43,363 nucleotides of DNA. Origin: Caldifarciminota bacterium. GTDB taxonomy: Bacteria; Hydrothermota; Tepidihabitantia; B3-TA06. Where the stretch lies: assembly GCA_016934635.1 (NCBI GenBank), contig JAFGSK010000066.1:1-43363 (forward strand). Direction: 5' to 3'. The position numbers were made by a program, and so were the translations under genes. The notes below the pieces were generated by a model. That model made no database searches, had not been told where the DNA came from, and saw only the letters and a program-made list of their open reading frames with translations. Numbering within the stretch: position 1 is the first letter of the stretch; each line of letters opens with the position of its first letter. Shown in pieces: positions 32,493 through 41,600 of the stretch.

Positions 32493-32520
32493 TTGACACC
32501 TTGAATCTTTTCCTTAAAAT
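32493..32520 (+). promoter_or_regulatory. Promoter of the OmpA-family gene
   Basis: TTGACA (32493-32498) and TAAAAT (32515-32520) are separated by 16 bp. AAGGAGG (32535-32541) lies 4 nt before ATG 32546. The rest of the 32088-32492 divergent spacer is AT-rich and shows no gene. Confidence 0.7.
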
Positions 32521-32545
32521 GAAGCAAACAACTCAAGGAGGCAAT

Positions 32546-34477
32546 ATGTTCAAGCGTGTGTTGGTTGCCGCACTACTGGCAACCACCATAATATTTGCGT
32601 TTCCCGCCATCGGGGGCAGTCGCGGTTTTTACCGGGTGATAGATGCTAAATCGGACGGTTACGGGATGTTGTCCCTTTCCCTGCACAATACCGTTCAGAG
32701 AGCGAGTGTCGGTGGCACAGATTACTACCAACTGGCAATCCGCGGAGGAGTTACCTATGCCCCTCTGGACTGGATGGATTTCTGGATTTCTCCAACCTAC
32801 GGGGTCTGGACAGAAGACTTCGGCTTTTCGAATATGCACGTAGGTTTTTACGATACACGTTTCGGTTTAAAGATGAGTGTGCTTGCCGCACCGGTATTCA
32901 AGTTCGGATTCCTTGGACAGGGTTCGATTTCCACCCTCAGTGAAGAGTTCGGTCTATTCCCAGCGGGGTCAGAACCTGGCTTCGGCTACGGCGGAGGTCT
33001 GCTTCTCGGAGCGGATTTTGCAGATATTTCAGTTGCCGCGCCATTTAATCTGGTTGCAAACATCAGCTACCTCGGTAACGCGAACGGCGATCTTGCCGAC
33101 TCGCTGGCATTCGGTCTGGGCCTTGAACTTCCGGCAAAGACTTACGCTGCGACCATCGAGCTGACCACCGTTCATGACCTGGATTACTTATTCGACTTTG
33201 AGGTCAATTCGATACGTATCACCCCTGGTATCAAGTTCACCTTCCCCTTCGGTCTGGGATTTGATTTAGGGCTGGATATTGCGTTTGGCGGCGACGCACC
33301 TGTGTTCCAGGGTATAGTAGGAATAAACTTCGTTTCGCCTTTCCTGCGTCCCGCACCTCCTCCTCTGGGCGTAGTGGCCGGTTCGGTTCTCGACGACATC
33401 ACAGGCGACCCTTTGTCGGCCAGGGTATTCTTCGCCGATACGTCGATCAACATCCCAGGCATTATGACCGATCCCGCCACCGGTGTATTCCAGTTTGACA
33501 GCGTGCCGACAGGTGTTGTAACCATAGTTGTTCAGACCGACAACTACCGCGAGATGAGCATCCCGGTAGTAGTCAAGGAGAACGAAACCACAACCCAGGA
33601 GTTCAGGCTCATACCCAAGCAAACCTACGGCTCGATAACAGGCGTGGTCAAGGACGCCAAGACCGGCGCTCCTGTACAGGCGACTGTCAAGCTCAAGGGC
33701 ATTGAACGAAATCCTGTGAAGACCGACGCCAACGGCTACTACCGTATAGATTCCATACCTACCGGGATAGCTTCGGTTGAGGCCACTGCTGCGGACTTCC
33801 TGCCTGCAATCAGCACGGTACAGATCGAGGTCAACAAGACCGCCAATCTTGATCTCATGCTCAAGACCACCAAGCTTGAAGGACAGCTTCTGGGTCAGAT
33901 TAAGGATCGCAAAACCGAGGAAGCAATCGCCGGAGAGATTCGTTTTCCTGATACCGATATCCCGACTATCAAGGCCGATGCATCCACAGGTGTATTCAAG
34001 GCCATACTTCCGGTGGGCACTTACGCGGTCATCGTTTCGGCTGAAGGTTATATCGAACAGCCTGCTCCTCTGGTTATCTCCGAGGACAAAGTCACCGAGA
34101 AGGAATTCAAACTCGTTAAGAAGGGTATGACCTTTACCTTGCGCGGTATCTACTTCGACTTCAACAAGTCAACCATCAAGCCTGAGAGTTATCCGGTACT
34201 CGACGAGGCGGCCAAGATCCTTAAAGAAAATCCCTCAATCAAGGTGGAGATTCAGGGTCATACCGACAGTGTTGGTTCGGACGAGTACAATCAAAAACTC
34301 TCCGAAGCCCGTGCGGCATCGGTGGTCAGTTACTTCGTCATGAACCACCAGATAGACACCAGACGCCTGGTTGCAAGAGGTTACGGAGAATCGATGCCAA
34401 TAGCTTCCAATTCCTCGGAGGCAGGTCGTGAACTCAACCGCCGGGTCGAATTCGTTATTCTCGGCGAGATACAGTAA
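32546..34477 (+). CDS. OmpA-family protein with beta-barrel and three carboxypeptidase-regulatory-like domains
   Basis: The 643-residue protein begins with a signal peptide (MFKRVLVAALLATTIIFAFPA). An N-terminal beta-barrel domain spans about 30-260. Three Ig-like carboxypeptidase-regulatory domains follow (VVAGSVLDDITGDPLSAR; SITGVVKDAKTGAPVQATV; GQIKDRKTEEAIAGEI). It ends in an OmpA domain that binds peptidoglycan, with FDFNKSTIKPESYPVLDEAA and IEIQGHTDSVG-type residues plus ARGYGESMPIASN. It tethers the outer membrane to the cell wall. The start is set by AAGGAGG at 32535; the longer frame from 32405 includes the promoter. Confidence 0.85.
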   Translation: MFKRVLVAALLATTIIFAFPAIGGSRGFYRVIDAKSDGYGMLSLSLHNTVQRASVGGTDYYQLAIRGGVTYAPLDWMDFWISPTYGVWTEDFGFSNMHVGFYDTRFGLKMSVLAAPVFKFGFLGQGSISTLSEEFGLFPAGSEPGFGYGGGLLLGADFADISVAAPFNLVANISYLGNANGDLADSLAFGLGLELPAKTYAATIELTTVHDLDYLFDFEVNSIRITPGIKFTFPFGLGFDLGLDIAFGGDAPVFQGIVGINFVSPFLRPAPPPLGVVAGSVLDDITGDPLSARVFFADTSINIPGIMTDPATGVFQFDSVPTGVVTIVVQTDNYREMSIPVVVKENETTTQEFRLIPKQTYGSITGVVKDAKTGAPVQATVKLKGIERNPVKTDANGYYRIDSIPTGIASVEATAADFLPAISTVQIEVNKTANLDLMLKTTKLEGQLLGQIKDRKTEEAIAGEIRFPDTDIPTIKADASTGVFKAILPVGTYAVIVSAEGYIEQPAPLVISEDKVTEKEFKLVKKGMTFTLRGIYFDFNKSTIKPESYPVLDEAAKILKENPSIKVEIQGHTDSVGSDEYNQKLSEARAASVVSYFVMNHQIDTRRLVARGYGESMPIASNSSEAGRELNRRVEFVILGEIQ

Positions 34478-34909
34478 ATGGCTTCTTCGGATAAGGAAAG
34501 TACGCCAAAAGAGCGAAACCGCGGTTTAGTCGTACTAACCTGGATTCTGGTGGCCGCTTTAGCCCTCTCGGTTATCCTGAACGTAATTCTTGTCGTTTCT
34601 CTGGGAGGCCTGAAGAAGTCGGTGCAGGACATGCGCGATCCGGTAAACCTATACTACGGAGAAAAACTCGAAGAACTGGAATCCGATCTGGCTATGTTTG
34701 AGGCGATAACCACGACCGTGAAAGGAAAGTCGCCCTACGCCGGCGACATCAAGAAGCTGCGTAAAGACCTGGATAAGACCTGCCAGTTATGGAAAAAAGC
34801 CAGTCAGGTGACCGGAACCCGCTGGTTTCTTATCTTCAACAAGGCGCTGGGCTCCCAGGAGAGGGTCGAGAAGGCCTGGCAGGAACTAAGAACCAAGGCC
34901 GGTTACTAG
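34478..34909 (+). CDS. Small single-pass membrane protein after the OmpA gene
   Basis: The 143-residue product has one transmembrane helix (about 18-42, LVVLTWILVAALALSVILNV). The rest is a charged helical region with a likely short coiled coil (KLEELESDLAMFEAITTTVKG) and two Trp-rich segments. It begins directly after the OmpA stop codon without a gap, so it is co-translated and probably helps the OmpA-like protein. The terminator at 34936-34960 ends the operon. The fold is unknown. Confidence 0.6.
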   Translation: MASSDKESTPKERNRGLVVLTWILVAALALSVILNVILVVSLGGLKKSVQDMRDPVNLYYGEKLEELESDLAMFEAITTTVKGKSPYAGDIKKLRKDLDKTCQLWKKASQVTGTRWFLIFNKALGSQERVEKAWQELRTKAGY

Positions 34910-34935
34910 CTGGATTGACTCAAGATCAATTATAG

Positions 34936-34960
34936 AAGGCGGCTTAAGGCCGCCTTTTTT
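34936..34960 (+). terminator. Rho-independent terminator of the OmpA operon
   Basis: AAGGCGGC pairs with GCCGCCTT around TTAAG and is followed by a run of T residues (34955-34960). Confidence 0.85.
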
Positions 34961-35053
34961 ACAGGTATAAGGTGCTCGAACGTATGCCTCGCAACAAAAA
35001 ACATCGAATGAATAGCATTTATTAATTCTCCAGAGGACCTGTTAAAACTTGGA

Positions 35054-35908
35054 TTAAGCTGTTTCTTCGGGTGGTGATGCGCGGCTGACAAATAGACTCG
35101 AGACCAGCAGGAGCTCGGCAAGCAGCCGCATGTAGATTAAGAGTATGGTCACCCAGGCTAGGGCACCGTAGATTATCACCCGATGGCCCGCGTATCGGAT
35201 AAAGAAAGAGCCAAGAAGGCTGATAATCTCCCATACCCCGGATGCGACAAAGGCAATTCCCAACGTGCGCCAGAATCTCAACCTGCGCCTGGCAAAGAGG
35301 TAATAAAGCCCAAGGAGCACGAAGGCGAATATGATAAAAGAAAGAAACTTTCCGCCCCAGAATATTAATCCGATAGAAAGCTTGGGTAAAGCGATAACCT
35401 TGTATAAATAATGGGCAGCGGTTGAGAAGAGAGCCGAGCAAAAGAAAAAAAGCACTACCCCGACCATCAGGGCAAGGGAGATGAGTCTGCCTGTGTGAAA
35501 TTTCCTGCGGGGAGCCGAGAGCATGGTGGCAAACGCACGTTCAAGGGAATCGAACAAACCAACTGCAACGACTATGAGGAATACGATTCCGATGAAGCCT
35601 AAAGCGCCCCAGTTGTCCGAGGTGAGTTGAATATGTGAAAGGAACCTCTCCCTGGGAATCTGAGGTATGAAGCTTAGTAATTTATAAAACTCAGATGCCT
35701 TGATCTCGGATTCCGGGATTAACCGGTAAAGATAACCGCCTATGGATGTGGCAAAGAAAAGAAGAGGGATCAAACCGAAAAGAAAGCTGAATCCCAGCCC
35801 CTTGGCGAGAAGCGAACCGTTGCGGCGATTGTATTTTTCACTGATATCGCTTATCTCGCGTCTGATAAGGGTTAAGAACTCTCTTTTCCTACGTTTTCTC
35901 GGATTCAT
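35054..35908 (-). CDS. YihY/UPF0761-family membrane protein
   Basis: The 284-residue multipass protein has the YihY pattern: LAKGLGFSFLFGLIPLLFFATS near the N-terminus, then LGFIGIVFLIVVAVGLFDSLERAFATML and a C-terminal IIYGALAWVTILLIYMRLLAELLL. Six transmembrane segments are visible. Family members are inner-membrane proteins of unclear substrate, often called BrkB. Its start lies 20 bp inside the previous gene, the last of the sigma operon, so it is co-translated. Envelope stress or transport is an inference. Confidence 0.8.
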   Translation of the reverse strand: MNPRKRRKREFLTLIRREISDISEKYNRRNGSLLAKGLGFSFLFGLIPLLFFATSIGGYLYRLIPESEIKASEFYKLLSFIPQIPRERFLSHIQLTSDNWGALGFIGIVFLIVVAVGLFDSLERAFATMLSAPRRKFHTGRLISLALMVGVVLFFFCSALFSTAAHYLYKVIALPKLSIGLIFWGGKFLSFIIFAFVLLGLYYLFARRRLRFWRTLGIAFVASGVWEIISLLGSFFIRYAGHRVIIYGALAWVTILLIYMRLLAELLLVSSLFVSRASPPEETA

Positions 35909-37070
35909 CGTCCTCCTGGGTTAATATCGAACGTGTTTGGCGGGAGAAAAACAGAGTATATATGACCCCCCCGCGACCTATCGTAGTTCCAACAACAAAA
36001 CCGATCAGAAAACCCAGCACGCCGAGGATGCGACCAGGAATCTGTGCCCACGCTCCTAAAGCGGAAAAAAGCACTGCCAGTATAGATAACGCATACAGGG
36101 CCAGAAAGCCCAAAGTATAGATGCCGATACTAGACTTGGTTTCGAGCTTGAACCATTTCTTAACCAGTTTGCCTGCCCAAAGTGCTGCCTGTCCGATTGC
36201 CATTAATTCGATGAATATCGAGCCCAGTACAAGGAAGGGAAGAAGTATCCAACCGATGACAGATATTGCCAGTATTGCGAATATACCGAACATTACAAGA
36301 ACGTAGATTACACCGGTGAGTACCATCCTCCAGGGGACGCGTTCTATAAGGGTCTCGGAACGATGATGCCAGCGGCGTATTATAGCCAGGAACAGCATTC
36401 CCAGAAGATAGAAAAATACTAAGCAACCCAGGTTCACGAGGCCGTTCAAGATACGAGATAGTGACGGGCTAAGGCCCAGGAGCGATCCCTTTTCTCCTTT
36501 CTCCCACCTGCGTAACAGAAAGCGCTCGAGTATACTACCCAGTACACCGCAAACCCTTATTTCCGTTTTCCGCCCTCTGATGACGGCACCTGAGTGCTCT
36601 ATTACCTCTCCTCCCACGATGGTCAGATCGCCTTTTATCAAAGCGGTTGAATCAAGTTGAATCAGACCCCCGAAAAGGAGAACGTCTCCATCCACCTCCC
36701 CGGCCAGGACACCTTCACCCTGGATGGTTACCAGATCGCCGCCCACAGTACCGGTGATTAAAAAGGTTGCCGCTGACAGGACTACATGTTCCTCGACTAC
36801 TCCAGGCAGGTACAACAATCCGCTGTTTAAGGTAATCTCTCCCTGTACAGTACCGGCAATCTTTGCGTCTCCTGAAATCTCGATGTCATCAGGATGGATA
36901 GAATCAGCCGGAATCAGAACCGGGCCCGATATTACTGACGTATCTACGATACCATCGGTAACCAGCTTAATCTTTAAATCTTGCTCAACCTCGGTGTTCG
37001 GCTTCACCTCTAAGAGTGAAGGTTGTGAAATAACAGTCAGCGAAAGAAGAAAGCATAGTAAGGTGTGCAT
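35889..37070 (-). CDS. Bactofilin-like beta-helix protein with multipass membrane domain
   Basis: The 393-residue product has a signal-like N-terminus. A right-handed beta-helix of the polymer-forming (bactofilin) type follows (about 55-170): DAKIAGTVQGEITLNSGLLYL, GDLVTIQGEGVLAGEVDGDV and LIKGDLTIVGGEVIEHSG, each with repeated hydrophobic triplets. A C-terminal half with four or more transmembrane helices follows (YLLGMLFLAII; LTGVIYVLVMFGIFAILAIS; GFLIGFVVGTTI). The combination suggests a membrane-bound assembly. It sits 12 bp after the anti-sigma stop, and overlaps YihY by 20 bp. Confidence 0.7.
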   Translation of the reverse strand: MHTLLCFLLSLTVISQPSLLEVKPNTEVEQDLKIKLVTDGIVDTSVISGPVLIPADSIHPDDIEISGDAKIAGTVQGEITLNSGLLYLPGVVEEHVVLSAATFLITGTVGGDLVTIQGEGVLAGEVDGDVLLFGGLIQLDSTALIKGDLTIVGGEVIEHSGAVIRGRKTEIRVCGVLGSILERFLLRRWEKGEKGSLLGLSPSLSRILNGLVNLGCLVFFYLLGMLFLAIIRRWHHRSETLIERVPWRMVLTGVIYVLVMFGIFAILAISVIGWILLPFLVLGSIFIELMAIGQAALWAGKLVKKWFKLETKSSIGIYTLGFLALYALSILAVLFSALGAWAQIPGRILGVLGFLIGFVVGTTIGRGGVIYTLFFSRQTRSILTQEDDESEKT

Positions 37071-37082
37071 CTGGCCTCCATC

Positions 37083-37640
37083 CTAAGCGCTCCTGATGGC
37101 AGCTGGACTGGTGCGATTCATCATCCGTCTGGCAACGATTCCCAAAACCAGAAGTATAACGGCGGCAGCAAAGATTACTATGACGACCTGTATCATTCCG
37201 GTAAGATAGGGGGTAAGCCCTGAACGAGCTGCAACGAGATGCTCACCAAGCCGTAGAATACGCGGGAGTGAGGGAAGCCCTTCACGTATGGAGGAGAGGA
37301 GTCGTTCTCCGAGGAGGGAGACAATAATGAGCCAGGCAGCGCTCAAACCTGCGGCTACTCCACCTACCCAGCGAAGCCACACAGGAAAGGGATTCAAGCC
37401 GAGTGTATACATCAAGCGCGCCTGGAAGAACATGCCCGGGCCTGGTTCCTTCAGAGTCCTGAGCCTTGATAAGGCTGACTCCATTTGAGCCGACCACAGC
37501 CTGCATGCCTCGCAAGACGCAAGATGCTTTTCGAGCTTTTGCCTGGTCTTTTCTGGTATCTCATCGCCGTCGAAACGGCATTCGACCCATCGTCTGGATT
37601 CTGCGCAGTCCATCACTTTTGTAGACGGTTTTTTCTTCAT
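37083..37640 (-). CDS. Zinc-finger anti-sigma factor
   Basis: The 185-residue product has a ZAS (zinc anti-sigma) motif: Cys21, then HLASCEACRLW giving His39-x3-Cys43-x2-Cys46. Two hydrophobic segments follow (VGGVAAGLSAAWLIIVSLLG and GMIQVVIVIFAAAVILLVLGI). Such membrane-linked proteins hold an ECF sigma factor inactive until signalled. It overlaps the sigma-factor stop by 4 bp (ATGA), which sets a fixed ratio of sigma to anti-sigma. A partner for sensing would be the bactofilin-like and YihY proteins encoded downstream. Confidence 0.85.
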   Translation of the reverse strand: MKKKPSTKVMDCAESRRWVECRFDGDEIPEKTRQKLEKHLASCEACRLWSAQMESALSRLRTLKEPGPGMFFQARLMYTLGLNPFPVWLRWVGGVAAGLSAAWLIIVSLLGERLLSSIREGLPSLPRILRLGEHLVAARSGLTPYLTGMIQVVIVIFAAAVILLVLGIVARRMMNRTSPAAIRSA

Positions 37641-38197
37641 AAAAGTTTCGTCTCCATCAGTTGCTTTTTCAGCATGTTCCGGGCACGATGCAATCTGGCC
37701 TTCACCGTGCCCAGGGCGATGCCGGTGGTATCCACAATTTCCTCGTAACTCAATTCGTCACGGTGCCTTAGAAGAAGAACCTCCCGGTAAAGGGGAGGCA
37801 ACGATTCGATCACTTCCTGGAGGGCCTCCTGCTCCGTTGTCCGCTCGTGGAGTTCTATCGGTGAGAGGCTGTCGTCTTCGAGGACCACGTCGTCTAAGTC
37901 CACTGCCTGCGGCTTCTTACGACGCAGGTAGTCGATCACTCGGTTGCGGGCTATGCGGTAGAGCCAGGCGCGAAAGCTGGATTGGCGCGAGTAAGTCCCG
38001 AGTGCGCGGAACATCTTGATGAACACGTCCTGGGTCAGGTCTTCGGCGTCGGCGCGGTTGCGTAGCCAGCGGTAGATGTAGGCGAAGATTGGCCCCTGGT
38101 AACGCTTTACCAGCTCACGCTGGGCAAGACGGTCGTCTTCCAGGGCGCGCTCCACGAACGCGATGTCCTGTTTATTGAGCAGGAGACGATCCTCCAT
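37637..38197 (-). CDS. ECF-type RNA polymerase sigma factor
   Basis: The 186-residue protein has sigma region 2 (ADAEDLTQDVFIKMFRALGTY, with FRAWLYRIARNRVIDYLRR just after) and region 4 (LSYEEIVDTTGIALGTVKARLHRARN). It is followed by a zinc anti-sigma gene. I place the start at ATG 38195-38197 because TATTAT ends 5 nt upstream, so the mRNA is probably leaderless. The longer frame from 38308 would cross the promoter. An 11-bp phased array lies about 40 bp beyond the -35 box. Targets of the sigma factor cannot be read here. Confidence 0.9.
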   Translation of the reverse strand: MEDRLLLNKQDIAFVERALEDDRLAQRELVKRYQGPIFAYIYRWLRNRADAEDLTQDVFIKMFRALGTYSRQSSFRAWLYRIARNRVIDYLRRKKPQAVDLDDVVLEDDSLSPIELHERTTEQEALQEVIESLPPLYREVLLLRHRDELSYEEIVDTTGIALGTVKARLHRARNMLKKQLMETKLL

Positions 38198-38202
38198 GCC
38201 TG

Positions 38203-38230
38203 ATAATAAGTGGGGCGAGAGGGATGTCAA
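38203..38230 (-). promoter_or_regulatory. Promoter predicting a leaderless mRNA (ECF sigma operon)
   Basis: TTGACA (38225-38230) and TATTAT (38203-38208) are separated by 16 bp on the minus strand. ATG 38197 is 5 nt past the -10 box. It is a housekeeping-type promoter rather than an obvious autoregulated ECF one. Confidence 0.7.
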
Positions 38231-38271
38231 CCGCGTCAGGCGTATATCGCAAACGGCAAAAAAAAGGGGGG

Positions 38272-38376
38272 ACAAAAGCGCCCCAAAAGCAGGACAAAAA
38301 TGGGACAAAAGTGGGACAAAGTCCGAGATAAGTAGGACAAAAGTGAGTCAAAAGACACCCAGAAGAGGGACAAGCG
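38272..38376. repeat. Ten-unit 11-bp phased repeat, core ACAAAAG
   Basis: Cores begin at 38272, 38283, 38294, 38305, 38316, 38326, 38337, 38348, 38359 and 38370, with 11-bp steps except one 10-bp step. Typical unit is GGGACAAAAGT. The A-runs are close to helical phase. The array lies about 40 bp upstream of the sigma-operon -35 box, in the same orientation as the array at 2287-2359. Confidence 0.85.
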
Positions 38377-38487
38377 TGCGACTTCGTCGCAATTTCAAAA
38401 TGAAAATTTTAAAATGCAAAATGCAAAATTTAAATGAGGCCGAAAGCTAACGTACAAGGTGAGGAATTGGGTTTAAAGTTGACGTAT

Positions 38488-38663
38488 TACGCATTCAGCT
38501 GACGGTTTCCGGCTGACAGCGGTTAGCGGTGAGCGGATTACGGTAGGCGGAGCGCACCCTCTCAGGGTGTCGGGCAGGTCGGAGGGAGTGAAGACGACGG
38601 AGTTGTTTCCACAGGACGGAGGATACCCTCTCAGGGTGACCGGACAGGCTGGAGAGCCTGTCC
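38488..38663. repeat. Dispersed repeats: GCTGACGG-type stretch and paired GC hairpins
   Basis: A GCTGACGG/GCGGTTAGCGG-type stretch (38488-38550) is followed by two ACCCTCTCAGGGT-type hairpins (about 38556-38568 and 38624-38636) and the perfect stem GGACAGGCT/AGCCTGTCC (38642-38663). The last two are the inverse of 2560-2602. The interval 38377-38487 shows only AAAATGCAAAAT-type low complexity. Confidence 0.65.
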
Positions 38664-38677
38664 CTCCGTTCCTCGTG

Positions 38678-41600
38678 TCATTGAATTTTCGACTTCTCCA
38701 GTTCCTTCACCACTTTGACGGTTTCGAGGCTTACCGTTACCACTTTCTTGATTAACCGCACGATATAGGACGGGTCGTCGGCACGGTTGGGGTCGCTTAC
38801 TATGCCCGAGCGCTTGTCAGTCTTGACCTGGTACTGGTCGACAATCCATTCGAGAGCGCAGCGGTTGCCAAGCTTGTACTCGTAGACTTCTGGTGGAATA
38901 CCTGCCAGGGTAAGGAAGTGGTTGTAGATTAGCCGGGTCTTGTCCTTGGATAGTTTCATCTTTTCAACTTTCCAGTTGAGGGGAGCATCGGGGTTCTCAA
39001 TTGCCTCAAGCTCGTATTCGGGCTGGTCTTCGTAGTTGACGTGCAGGTCGGCAAGGCGCTTTCCTGCTTTGGCGAACGCCCAAAAGTCCGGGGCAAAGGG
39101 TATGCGGGGCAGTTCGCGTTTCAGGTTGGCGGCGTACTTTTCACGGTAGGCGGGATGGTGCAGCAGTCCGTAAACATAATAGAAGATATCCCCCTTCAAA
39201 ATGGGGACAGATTGCCTCCCTTCGTGAAGGGAAATGTAGGCGCTGGGAGCGCCATGCGCAGGCCGGAGGGATTCCGCATCCAGCACCTCACTCACCCCTT
39301 CCAGATTATTCAGCACCTCCGTATTCAAAAACCTCATCACCCTTAACCCGTAGCCTTCAAGAACCTTTGTTCGTTCCTCGTCGTACTGCTTGCCTTCCTC
39401 TGTAAAGTGAGTTTCTCCGTCAATCTCGATGACGAGATTTAATTCCGGACAGTAGAAATCGACGATGTAGTGATCTATTGGTCGTTGCCTCAATACCCGG
39501 TATTTGTAGTTGCGCAGAAAATCATACCACAGCTTGCGTTCGGCTTTAGTCATGTTCTTGCGAAGCTCTTTGGCTCGCGGGACCAGTTTTCGGTTATAAG
39601 GCAGGTGGAAATCGCCAATAGATAGACCGCGTTTCTTGAGTTCTTCCACGTCATAGCCTCCCTTTTCAAGGGAGGTGGCCGAAAGGCCGGAGGGATCCTC
39701 TCCGGTTTTTGATCCCCCTTTAATTCCCCCTTCAAAAGGGGGACTATCTAGGTTGTCCCCCTTACTAAGGGGGGCGTTTCCGGTAGCCTCCCTTTTTAAG
39801 GGAGGTGCCCGAAGGGCGGAGGGATTTTCGTCCTGATCCCCCCTTTCTTCCCCCTTCATAAGGGGGGCATACTGCTGCCTGAACCGTTCAAGCGCCCAAT
39901 CGGTTATGTTTTCCTGCCGGTTGCCGCCATCCTCATCGTAGGTGTAGAAGGGGAAACATCGGGTATCGCCTGTAAAGTGATAGTTAGGAATCATATTAAC
40001 TGCAACACTACGAAAAGGACTAGTACAACCTGGTGCGGTAATACAGATAATAAGGTTCTCTCGTTCAGTTTCAGGTATGGGTAAAAAGTGGGGGAAAAGG
40101 TAACGGCGTTCAATTAAATGTTCACTGAAGTATAGGTTTTGTTTAATGTATGGACGATAGAGTGAAGACCTAACTAACAACTCGTTATAATCGATTGTAA
40201 TTTCCCTCTTTAGGTAATTTTTTAAACCTTCTGCCCAACTTATTTTTGTATCGTCGGTAAGAACAAATTCATCTACATCAATCTTCTGTGAGAGACTTCG
40301 CCATTTTAATACTTGTTCATTGAAGGTTTCAATCAATTTCTTGACACTCTCAACTAACTCTCTTTTCTTAAAGTTATATACCCAAGAATCACGACTCGTG
40401 TTAACACCATTCCCGAACGTTTGAAACAAAACATTAGACGCCAACCCTCTTTTTGCCTCATTCTTGCCTATCGAAATGAAAGAGTAAAATCCCTTGTGAA
40501 GTCCTGTTGTTAACCAATTGTGTTTTTTATCAGGATTTATTGCTTTCCACTCAACACTACTTCGGTTATTTTTCCGATCTAGAAACTCATACTTCTGTTC
40601 TTTCCGCCAGTATTCGTCAACACGTGCATAGTAAATCTTGCATTCTGATCCCCCTTCCGAAGTATCCCCCCTTTGTCCATCTTTGTTTTTTGATCCCCCT
40701 TTAGTTCCCCCTTTAAAAGGGGGACTATCCTGGTTGCCTCCCTTTTTTAGGGGGGTGCTTTCGATAGCCTCCCTTTTTAAGGGAGGTGGCCGAAGGCCGG
40801 AGGGATCAAGATTACCCGCAGACCGGGGGGATCGAACAAACAAGTTAATACTTACCCCAACCTGAATCCCAAACACATTATGTGTAGTCCCTGATAGTTT
40901 AGGATTCTTTCTAACGTTACCGCCCAGATCAAGAATGTAAATAGAATCAAAATCTTCTCCTATATGCTTCCTCATTCCGTCAAAAGCAATATTTTCTAAA
41001 TAACTATTATTACTCACGAAAGTAACAATTCCCTCGTTACCAATTCTATCTGAAGCCCACCTAAAAGCCTTGACGTATGGATCTGCAAGAGCATTTATGT
41101 TCGTAGCCTTAGAGTCTGATCCGTAAGTTTCACTAACCCGTTTATCGACAACAGGATATTTTCGATTCTTACGGTTGTCATTTTCATTCACCTGATGAGC
41201 GTTATACGGGGGGTTGCCGATGATTACGAATATGGGTGAGTGTTTCTGGCGTTCCACCCGTTCGGTGTTGGCGGGAACAAATAACTGGCGCTGTTTTTCC
41301 TCGGCCAGCTCAAAGGTATCCACGAAGCAGATGCCCTCAAACGGTTCGTAGCGTTCGGTAAGCTCGCAGTACGCGTGCTCGATGTTCATGGACGCAATGT
41401 AGTAGGGCAGCAGCATAACCTCGTTGCAGTGCAGTTCGTGCGCGTACTTGTGGGGCAGTGCGGTGCGCTTCATCTTGTGCATCACGTTGATTATGAAGTT
41501 GCCGGTGCCCACAAACGGGTCGAGGATGTGAACGTCTTTTGAAGAAAGCGAACGCCCGAACTCCTTTTGAAGGATGTCTTCCACCGAGTTGACCATGAAG

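Noticed and set aside
32405..32545. 47-residue extension of the OmpA-family protein
   Set aside because: It would precede a clear signal peptide and contains the promoter and AAGGAGG of the shorter gene.
38272..38376. The 11-bp array as part of a plus-strand coding region (38163-38450)
   Set aside because: An 11-bp period shifts frame every unit, and the predicted peptide (DKSGTKSEISRTKV and similar) is only the repeat read through. It has no ribosome site.
39191..40834. Frameshift or pseudogene in the type ISP gene
   Set aside because: Despite two insertions, the frame is open from 42562 to 38678 and all recognised motifs on both sides of each insertion are in the same frame.
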